DNA from: CAWJAP01 sp963834365
GTDB taxonomy: Bacteria > Acidobacteriota > Vicinamibacteria > Vicinamibacterales > Vicinamibacteraceae
NCBI GenBank assembly: GCA_963834365.1
Contig: CAWIBS010000041.1
Location: 297,583 to 361,582 of the forward strand
Length of the DNA: 64,000 nucleotides
Direction: 5' to 3'
Shown here: positions 56,636 through 64,000 of the stretch, one piece after another
How positions within the stretch are numbered: the stretch's first letter is position 1
Layout: the number at the start of each line of letters is the position of its first letter
Position numbers and translations under genes: made by a program
Notes under the pieces: generated by a model
The model's database searches: none
Seen by the model: only the letters and a program-made list of their open reading frames with translations
What the model was told of the DNA's origin: nothing

Positions 56636-57836
56636 TCACATCAGATCGATCCGCGTCTTATTTGCCGGTTCCTCCATTCGTCGCGAGCGCGTGAGCTTGA
56701 ACACCGCACCCTCCGGGATGACGCCGGCATCGAGATAGCGCCACAGATCAATCACCAAGCGCCGGGCGACCGCGACAATCCCGATTTTGCGAGCGACCGG
56801 CCCGCCGCGGGCGAACCGCTCGGTGTACCACCGCGTCAACGCGCTCCGTGGTTGATGGATCAGCCAGCCCCACGCAATCTGGATCGCCATCGAGCGAATC
56901 CGCTTATTGCCGGCCTTGCTGATTCCTTGTTCATGATTGAGGAGCCCGCTTCGGTAGGGCGTCCCGACCATGCCCGTGATCCCGCCGACTTCGCGGCGAT
57001 TGCGGAACTGCCGCCACGCGAAGAGCTCCGTCACGAAGAGCCACGCGGTCTGGTTGCCGATCCCGCGCAGCTGTAAGAGTTGGCGGACCAGCGCCACGGA
57101 GGCATCGGCCGTCTCGCGCAGCTCGAGCCGGCGGGCCCGTTCGAGCGCCTGGATCTGCGTGGTGAAGAGTGCCACTTTCTCCCACTCCCGCGCCACGCGG
57201 GCCCGCAGCGTTGCCGGGATCGGCTGCCCATTCCACTGCCTCACCTGATCGAGGCGCTGGAAGAGCTTCGCATCCACCGTGACATAGACACCCACCGTGG
57301 CGAGCAGCCCGGTAATGCGATTCGTCACGCGCGTCCGATCGCGCTTCAACGTCCAGAGCTCCCGATGAGGCTGCCGCCGCTCTTCGTCCGGGGCGCTCGG
57401 AATGTGGACAACGCGCCACACCTTCTTCTCGCCGCCGACATGGCGCCGGAGCATCGACAGCAGCTTCGTCAGATCGATGGCGTCCGTCTTCGCCCGCCGG
57501 GCGCGGCGATTGACCTCAATACTCGACGAGTCCACGACCAGATTGTCGACACCCGCGCCGACGAGATACCGGTGAATCCAGAAGCCGTCCCGTCCTGCCT
57601 CGTAACAGCTCGTGACCGGCGCATCACTGGGCAGGTCCAAGGCGCTTCTTCGCGGCCGCCATCTCCTCCGGTAAGCGATCCCAGGCGTTCGCCGGCAGCG
57701 TGCGGCGGCGGATGCGTTGCCCTCGCTGTGTGGTAAAGCCCACGTGCCACTGCCGTCGGCCAAGTTCGATCGCCATCAGCAGTCGGTCACCACCAGCTGC
57801 AGTAGACTCCTCATGTTGGGTCGTGACTGTCATCAT
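56636..57836 (-). mobile_element. IS110-family transposase gene, one frameshift
   Basis: About 400 residues. The N-terminal DEDD-type domain starts at 57836 (TVTTQHEESTAAGG, RLLMAIELGRRQWHVGFTT). A shift near 57640 leads to CYEAGRDGFWIHRYLVGAGV, then NLVVDSSSIEVNRRARRAKT and DAIDLTKLLSMLRRHVGG. The C-terminal transposase_20 part carries QLLQLRGIGNQTAWLFVTEL and GITGMVGTPYRSGLLNHEQG with ISKAGNKRIRSMAIQIAWGW, where Ser is the nucleophile candidate in this family. No terminal inverted repeats are evident, as expected. The N-terminal break means it is probably inactive as read. Confidence 0.82.
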
Positions 57837-57931
57837 GAACGCTCCTTTCAGAATGGGAATTCTCGAGAGGAGCTTAACAGTCGCGACCCACTTCACCAGC
57901 AGCTGCGCGTCCAGCTGCCCTGCATATTGTC

Positions 57932-57955
57932 TTACGGGCTTTTCCAGTATAGCCG
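57932..57955. repeat. 24-bp word shared with 33749-33772
   Basis: Exact copy, upstream flank of the IS110-type transposase gene. Could mark an element end; the similarity stops soon after it on both sides. Confidence 0.6.
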
Positions 57956-58039
57956 CGTCGTCAACTGCTCCTTCGGCGAATGAGGTCTCCCGTTTCGAGA
58001 CGCCAGTCACGCTGCCCATCCGAGGTTTTGGATGGGCCG

Positions 58040-60049
58040 TCAGAGGTCATGAATCACGCTGGGAGGAAAGGCGGCCCGCAAGGCATTCAGCACGGCCAGA
58101 ACGTCGATGACTTCTTGCGTGATGGCGCCGCTCACGGGACTGAGATACCCCGTGGCGGCGAAGACCATGCCGATGACACTCAGCGCCATACCACCTACCG
58201 CGCTCTGGAGGGCGATGAGTCGCATGCGGCGGCTGATGTGCATGAACTCGTCCACCTTCTTGAGTGAGTTATCCATGATCACGACGCCCGCGGCTTCCGC
58301 GGTCACGTCGCTGTTCTGTCCAATCGCCATGCCGACCGTGGCGGCCATCATGGCCGGGGCGTCGTTGATGCCATCGCCCACGTACAGTGTCTTGGCGGCG
58401 TCTGTTTCTTTGCGGACGATGGCGAGCTTTTCTTCCGGACTCTTCTCCGCGTGGATTTCCGTGATGCCCACCTGCTCGGCGAGGTAGCGCACCTCCGACA
58501 CTCGATCGCCCGACACGATCATGACCCGATGGAATCGGTGCTTGGGACCCAGATGCTTCACGAATGAACGGCTCTCCGCTCGGGGCGCATCACGAAAGCG
58601 CAAGGCCGCCGCGTAGCGACCGTCGATCGCCACCACGCACTCGAGTCCGCCGCCGACTGGCGGGATCTGATCGGCGCCAGCGACCTCTTGCGCCGCGAGC
58701 TTGCCGCGGCTCGTGATCTGCAATTGATGGCCGGACACGGTTCCGCGCAGGCCCTGGCCGGGCTCTTCGCTCACCTCTGTGGCCTCCGGAAGCTGGAGCG
58801 CACCCTCTGTCGCCGCCGCGAGGATCGCTCGGGCCAGCGGATGCTTGGAGTAGCGCTCCAGGCTCGCCACGAGGGTCAGCACCTCCCGTTGCGCAAAGCC
58901 AGGGGCGATGAGCTGTTCCGTCAGCGTTGGCTCGCCATACGTGAGCGTCCCGGTCTTGTCGAAAATCGCCGTCCGACATCCGGCGATTTGCTCGAGCACG
59001 ACGGGACTCTTGACGATAATCGCCCGGCGGGCGCAGAGGGAAATCGAACCGATGATGGCGATGGGGATGGCGAGCAGCAACGGGCACGGCGTGGCAATGA
59101 CCAACACCGCAAGGAACCGAATCGATTCACCGCTGATGGCCCAGGCCAACAGGGCCACGGTCAGGGCCACCGGCGTATAGATGGCTCCCAGTTGATCGCC
59201 GAGCCGCCGCAACTGCGGCCGCGTGGCCTCGGACTCCCGCATGACGTTCATGATCTTCGCGTAGCGCGAATCGGCCGCGCGCTGGGTCGTGCGAATGGTC
59301 AAGGCCGACTCGCCGTTGATCGCGCCCGAGATGACCGTCGAGCCGCGGGTCTTGGTGATCTGGAACGGCTCGCCCGTGAGATAGGATTCATCCATCACCC
59401 CGTGGCCCTCGACGACCACGCCATCCGCTGGACAAATCTCATGCGGATAAATCACGAGGGTATCTCCCACCGCAATCTCCGCCAGCGACACATCCCGCAG
59501 GTCCGCCGCGCGTTTCCGATGGGCAATCGACGGCATGCGTTTGGCCAACGCGGCCAGCACCGAAGAGGCGCTGCGCAACGCGTAACTCTCCAACGCTTCA
59601 CCGCCGGCGAGCATCAAGACGATGATCGAGCCAGCCAGGTATTCGCCCAACAGCACGGACGTCACAATGGAAATACCGCCCAGCAAATCGGAACCGAATT
59701 CGCGCTGTAGGAGCTTTCGAAGGAGGTCATAGAGAAGGGGCAGGCCGCCGAGCGCGAGGGTGACCAGCAAGGGAGTCTGGTAGGTGCCCGCAGTAGTGCG
59801 AAAGCCGAAGCGAAGCACCAGATGCAAAAGGATCGCGGCGATGGACAGCGCCGCGATAACCGTCGTCTTCCGGAGCCAGAGACCGGACGGTGAGTTCCAG
59901 GACTGGCTGCGCGTCGGCTCTTGACCGAGCGTTGACTCCGCCTCCTTTTCCAAGCCGCTGGCAGGGGGACGTTCAACGGTGGTCGTCATAGGGGCGGCCC
60001 CAGCCGCTGGCTGTCGGGCGTTGAACCTTCCGACGATTGCAGAGGTCAT
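58040..60049 (-). CDS. Heavy-metal-translocating P1B-type ATPase
   Basis: A 669-residue membrane pump. An N-terminus of about 65 residues lacks a CxxC metal-binding domain. Membrane helices flank the actuator (DESYLTGEPF), the ion-binding helix has ATPCPLLLAIPIAIIGS, the phosphorylation site is FDKTGTLTYGEP, the P1B-specific His-Pro is in YSKHPLARAIL, and the hinge is VGDGINDAPAMMAATVGMAI. The TPCPL form differs from copper (CPC) pumps, so Zn/Cd/Co/Mn transport is possible but not decided. The start may be the internal Met (MTTTVERP). Confidence 0.9.
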   Translation of the reverse strand: MTSAIVGRFNARQPAAGAAPMTTTVERPPASGLEKEAESTLGQEPTRSQSWNSPSGLWLRKTTVIAALSIAAILLHLVLRFGFRTTAGTYQTPLLVTLALGGLPLLYDLLRKLLQREFGSDLLGGISIVTSVLLGEYLAGSIIVLMLAGGEALESYALRSASSVLAALAKRMPSIAHRKRAADLRDVSLAEIAVGDTLVIYPHEICPADGVVVEGHGVMDESYLTGEPFQITKTRGSTVISGAINGESALTIRTTQRAADSRYAKIMNVMRESEATRPQLRRLGDQLGAIYTPVALTVALLAWAISGESIRFLAVLVIATPCPLLLAIPIAIIGSISLCARRAIIVKSPVVLEQIAGCRTAIFDKTGTLTYGEPTLTEQLIAPGFAQREVLTLVASLERYSKHPLARAILAAATEGALQLPEATEVSEEPGQGLRGTVSGHQLQITSRGKLAAQEVAGADQIPPVGGGLECVVAIDGRYAAALRFRDAPRAESRSFVKHLGPKHRFHRVMIVSGDRVSEVRYLAEQVGITEIHAEKSPEEKLAIVRKETDAAKTLYVGDGINDAPAMMAATVGMAIGQNSDVTAEAAGVVIMDNSLKKVDEFMHISRRMRLIALQSAVGGMALSVIGMVFAATGYLSPVSGAITQEVIDVLAVLNALRAAFPPSVIHDL

Positions 60050-60114
60050 TGAAAGTCAGATTGCCACTCGAGCTCAGCTTGTCTTAATTGTCGCGAGAAC
60101 GCGTAGGTTTTTTC

Positions 60115-60483
60115 ATGGCGCTCACGAACGGGGCCGGCGTGGACGTCGCGAACGAGGCGGTCGGCGTTCCGGCGACGTTCGACATCTGTCAGTCCATTCT
60201 TGCGGCGGGCGGTCGACTTGCGAACATTGGCGTTCACGGGAAGCCTGCGCAGCTGCATCTCGAGAAACTATGGGATCGCAATATCGGGATTACGACGAGG
60301 CTCGTGGACACGGCGGCGATACCCATGCTGCTCAAACTCGTGCAGTCCGGGAAGCTGCAACCGGCGAAGCTGGTCACCCACCGGTTCGCGCTCGACGACA
60401 TCATGAACGCCTACGACACGTTCGGGAACGCCGCGAGGGAACGCGCGCTGAAGGTGATTCTGACAAACCCGGTGAGGCACTAG
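60115..60483 (+). pseudogene. Zinc-type alcohol dehydrogenase, C-terminal fragment
   Basis: About 122 residues matching only the NAD-binding/C-terminal half of medium-chain alcohol dehydrogenases: VDVANEAVGVPATFDICQSI, LAAGGRLANIGVHGKP, WDRNIGITTRLVDTAAIPML, and THRFALDDIMNAYDTFGNAA to the stop at 60481-60483. The catalytic zinc half and the Rossmann GxGxxG are absent; the sequence begins abruptly about 60 bp from the divergent P-type ATPase start. A rearrangement or insertion removed its 5' part. Confidence 0.8.
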
Positions 60484-60712
60484 GACGTTTCCGAGTGCGC
60501 TGTCGATATTGAGACCGCTGACACACTCACGGATCCGCAGATTGTGGCGAGAGTGAAGGAGCAGCCCGGATCGATCGCTGAGCCCGATGTTATCTCGGCC
60601 TCGAAGTGGAACGTCCAGCCGGCGCGTCCGCGCCGGGGACACCGCGCCAGCCAGTTGAATTCGGTTTCAGGAAGCTGCCTGATTGAACGACGTGTCGGCC
60701 GTTGTGTCAGCT

Positions 60713-61165
60713 CTAGCCGCGGCCGCGGCGCCGGTTCGTCTTGACCATCGTCTTTGCCGTCCGCATTTTGGCGGCCTGACTGTCAGCGATGTTCGCGCCC
60801 GGATCGGTTGGCATCGGCTTACGATGTTTCTTGCCGGGCGCGTCGACCACGCCGCCGCTTCGCCGTCTGGCTTTTCCGAGCGCCGCCGCGGCGGCCGGGT
60901 ATCTGCCCGAGGGCTTCGTCGCGCCGCCCGCGAGTTGCTCGAGCAGTTTGGCCGCGCCGTCACGCACACTGGCGATCTGCTTGGTCAGCGCGTCGCGGTC
61001 CATCCAGCCTTCCGCTTTCGCCTGAAAAGTCCCTGCGATCCGGCCGAGCTGCTCCGCAAACGCCAACACTCGCTGCTCCATCGCGTCGGCCGTCGTCACG
61101 CCTGACGCGCCGGTCGTCGTCGTAGCACCGTTCGTTCGTATCGTTTCGTTGTCGCGCTTCGCCAT
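60713..61165 (-). CDS. Small basic hypothetical protein
   Basis: About 150 residues starting MAKRDNETIRTNGATTTTGA. Central helix AMEQRVLAFAEQLGRIAGTF and QAKAEGWMDRDALTKQIASV could be a coiled coil; the C-terminus is Lys/Arg/Pro-rich (KKHRKPMPTDPG, TMVKTNRRRGRG), suggesting nucleic-acid binding. Similar proteins are found in soil bacteria without an assigned role. Divergent from the MgtA gene. Confidence 0.6.
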   Translation of the reverse strand: MAKRDNETIRTNGATTTTGASGVTTADAMEQRVLAFAEQLGRIAGTFQAKAEGWMDRDALTKQIASVRDGAAKLLEQLAGGATKPSGRYPAAAAALGKARRRSGGVVDAPGKKHRKPMPTDPGANIADSQAAKMRTAKTMVKTNRRRGRG

Positions 61166-61450
61166 GCGAACTCCATCTCCGCGTTCAGTCGCGACATGAG
61201 TGTACCGCAGCCCAGTGCAGCGTCCGTCCAGCAACAGCAGCAACGCGCCGAGAGTGCCCGTGGCTGCCGGGTTAGTCAGCCCGGTTGACCCACTCCGGCC
61301 CGTGTGGCACCCGGCGATGCTTTTCGACGTCTTGATCTGGCGCTCGGCGGGACGTCGTCCTCGCTTCAACGTCCGGCAACGCGTGGGGTGTTCGCGCGCA
61401 TCTCTGGATCAATCGGGTGGAGGGCGCAGCCCGGAAGCCTGACCCTGACT

Positions 61451-64000
61451 ATGATCGTGTGGATGCTGGTGCCGTTCTGGTCTGCTCCGATCGAGACGGT
61501 TCTCACCGGTCTTGCCGCTCGCCCCGATGGTCTCACCCAGATCGAGGCCGACCGTCAGCGACTACGGTTCGGTCCCAATCACCGCTCCGACACCCGGAAG
61601 ACCACGCCACTCGGACTGCTGCTGAACCAGTTCCGAAGTCCGCTTGTTCTCCTTTTGCTGTTCGCGATGGCGCTCTCGCTGTTCCTAGGCGAGACGACCG
61701 ACGGGTTGATCGTTCTGGCGATCGTACTCGGCAGCGCTCTGCTCGGCTTCCTGCAGGAGTACCGAGCGGGCAGCGCGGTCGCCAAGCTCTTGGCGGTGAT
61801 CCAGACAAAGGTGACGGTGCTGCGCGACGGCCACGAGGTGGAGTTGCCCCACGACGCACTCGTGCCAGGGGACGTGATCGTGCTCGCGGCGGGCGCGGCC
61901 GTGCCCGCCGACTGCCGGATCCTCCGTTCCACCGACCTCTTCGTGGACGAATCCACATTGACGGGAGAGAGCTACCCCGCCGAGAAGGGCGCGGGTGACC
62001 TCCCGGGCGAGACGCCGCTCGCGAAGCGAGCGAACGCGCTGTTCCAGGGATCGCACGTGGTGAGCGGCACGGGCCGTGCGGTGGTCGTGCAGACCGGCGC
62101 GAACACCGTTTTCGGCGAGATCGCCGAGCGGCTCCGGCTCCGTTCGCCCGAGACAGAGTTCGAGCGCGGGCTTCGGCACTTCGGCGGCCTGCTGATCCAG
62201 ATCACCCTGCTCCTCGTGATCGCGATCTTCGCCATCAACGTGTATCTGCACCGGCCGGTTGTGGACTCGTTCCTCTTTGCGCTCGCGCTCGCTGTCGGCC
62301 TCACGCCGGAGCTTCTCCCCGCCATCGTGAGCCTCACGCTCGCTCGGGGCGCGCAGCAGATGGCTGCCTCCCAGGTGATCGTGCGCCGCCTCAACTCCAT
62401 CGAGGATTTCGGCAGCATGAACGTGCTCTGCTGCGACAAGACCGGCACGCTCACCGAGGGGGTGGTGAGGCTGCACGCCGCTCTCGACGCCGATGGCAAC
62501 GCGAGCGACGAGGTCCTCCTCTACGCGCAGGTCAACGCCACCTTCGAGTCGGGCTTCGCGAACCCGATTGACGAGGCGCTCCGACGCCTGCCGTGCCCCG
62601 ACCTCGCGGCGTACGTCAAGGTAGACGAAGTTCCGTACGATTTCATCCGCAAGCGACTGAGCGTGGTCGTGGAGCGGACGACGCCGTCAGCCGACACGCG
62701 CCGTCACACGATGATCACGAAGGGCGCGCTGCGGAACGTGCTCGATGCGTGCGTCGATGCGCAGACGCGGATCGGTCCCGGCGCAGCCCGCACCGTGCCC
62801 ATCGCCGAGGTGCGCGCTTCCCTGCAGGAGCGCTTCGAGGCCTACAGCGAACAGGGCTATCGCGTGCTGGGCGTCGCGGTCCGGGACGTGACCGATGACC
62901 CGATCATCGACAAAGACGACGAGCAGCAGATGACGTTCATCGGGTTCCTGCTGCTCGAGGACCCGCCGAAGGCGGGTGCGCTCGACGCCATCGTGGAGCT
63001 CAGGCAGCTCGGCGTGGCGCTCAAGATCATCACCGGGGATAACCGTCTCGTCGCCGGCAGAATGGCGTCGGCATATGGGGCTGGAGCGACCGACCGTGCT
63101 CACCGGCGAGGAGCTCCGCGACTTGAGCGACACCGCGCTGCTGCAGCGCGTGGGCGAAGTGGACATCTTCGCGGAGATCGAGCCGAACCAGAAGGAGCGA
63201 ATCCTGGCGGCGCTTCGCAAGGCCGGCAACGTGGTCGGCTATCTGGGCGACGGGATCAACGACGCGAGCGCGCTCCACACAGCCGACGTGGGGATCTCGG
63301 TGGAGAGCGCGGTGGACGTCGCCAAGGAAGCGGCCGACATCGTCCTCTTGGAGCGGGACCTCAGTGTCCTCGCGCGGGGCGTCCGAGCTAGGCCGGCAGA
63401 CGTTCGCCAACACGCTGAAGTACGTGTTCATCACCACCAGCGCGAACTTCGGCAACATGGTGAGCATGGCGGGCGCGTCGCTCTTTCTTCCTTCCTGCCG
63501 CTCCTGCCGAAGCAGATCCTGCTCAACAACTTCCTGTCCGACGTCCCTCGATGACCATCGCGACCGACCGCGTGGATCGCGAGCAGGTGGATCGCCCGCG
63601 CCGCTGGGACATCCGGTTCATCCGCAACTTCATGCTGGTGTTCGGGCTCGTGAGTTCGGTGTTCGACTACCTGACGTTCGGCGCGCTGCTCTACTGGCTG
63701 CGGGCGACGGAGCCGGAGTTCCAGACGGGCTGGTTCATCGAGTCGCTGATGACGGAGCTCTTCATCGTGCTGGTCATCCGGACCCGGGGGCCGTTCTACC
63801 GGAGCCGGCCCGGCAGACTGCTGCTCGTCTCTACGCTTCTCGTGGCGGGCACGACGATCTTTCTGCCCTACACGCCACTCGGGGCGCTGTTCGGATTCGT
63901 GCCGCTCCGCCTCTGTTCGTCCTGCTGCTGCTCGGGATCACCGTGGGATACCTCGTGGCGAGCGAGCTGGTGAAGGGATGGTTCTTCCGACGATTCGCCT
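61451..64000 (+). CDS. mgtA: Magnesium-translocating P-type ATPase (MgtA-like), partial, several frameshifts
   Basis: P3-type ATPase that imports Mg2+. Start at MIVWMLVPFWSAP. N-terminal GLTQIEADRQRLRFGPN, actuator DESTLTGESYPAEK, transmembrane AVGLTPELLPAIVSLTLARG and the phosphorylation site LCCDKTGTLTEG are in one frame. Shifts near 63080, 63395, 63545 and 63915 separate VGYLGDGINDASALHTADVG, FANTLKYVFITTSANFGNMV, and the last helices (FMLVFGLVSSVFDYLTFGAL). The protein runs off the window end. GINDASAL and TANFGNM-like segments are diagnostic of MgtA/MgtB. Clustering of breaks towards the contig end suggests sequence error. Confidence 0.87.

Noticed and set aside
60484..60712. Possible small gene after the dehydrogenase fragment
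   Set aside because: An open plus-strand frame exists but no family, ribosome-binding site or sensible composition supports it.

Overview
The window is a high-GC bacterial chromosome segment. An 889-residue MacB/FtsX-like orphan permease of the acidobacterial (ADOP) type lies beside a PadR regulator, and a decayed copy of the same pair occurs elsewhere. Together with REP-like palindromes ending many genes and the trehalose and NHEJ gene sets, this suggests Acidobacteriota, probably Vicinamibacteria-like; that is an inference from gene content. Many otherwise well conserved genes carry one or more frameshifts (Ku, LigD, the trehalose synthase, two ABC/antiporter genes, MgtA and others), so part of the breakage is probably uncorrected assembly indels rather than biology.

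Layout. 0-2.1 kb: broken quinone oxidoreductase and D-aminoacylase genes. 2.2-10 kb: small membrane protein, DUF1569 protein, acyltransferase/acyl-ACP synthetase, a rhodanese coupled to a metallo-beta-lactamase-fold hydrolase, a di-haem cytochrome and an Old Yellow Enzyme, with 89-90 bp palindromic repeats between them. 10-15 kb: PilT-like ATPase, signal peptidase I, TerC, SulP. 15-18.2 kb: divergent Ku/LigD end-joining pair. 18.2-21.3 kb: ADOP permease and PadR. 21.4-24 kb: two tRNA-Arg genes around a tandem repeat, then a tyrosine integrase with its small DNA-binding partner. 24-35 kb: accessory, decayed region with long empty stretches. 35.6-42.2 kb: a compact trehalose/ion-transport operon (OtsB, MarR, degenerate PDZ protease, antiporter, antiporter fused to OtsA). 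42-55 kb: membrane protein, alpha/beta hydrolase, ABC exporter, NhaA, three ECF-type sigma factors, haloacid dehalogenase, lactonase, beta-barrel. 54.8-55.9 kb: thioredoxin-fold/DsbD-alpha protein. 56-64 kb: IS110-type element, a heavy-metal P-type ATPase, a truncated alcohol dehydrogenase and a magnesium P-type ATPase running off the end.

Most notable: two unrelated thiol-redox genes have an in-frame TGA exactly where the catalytic cysteine belongs (rhodanese CxxGxR loop at 5898-5900; CxxC of the peroxiredoxin-like protein at 55047-55049). In both, the frame continues with conserved family sequence, and in both a perfect GC-rich hairpin begins so that its apical loop lies exactly 21 nt after the TGA, with G in the first two loop bases. 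This fits the bacterial SECIS model and predicts two selenoproteins. A second notable point is the in-frame fusion of a Kef-like antiporter to trehalose-6-phosphate synthase, in an operon that also holds trehalose phosphatase and a second antiporter.
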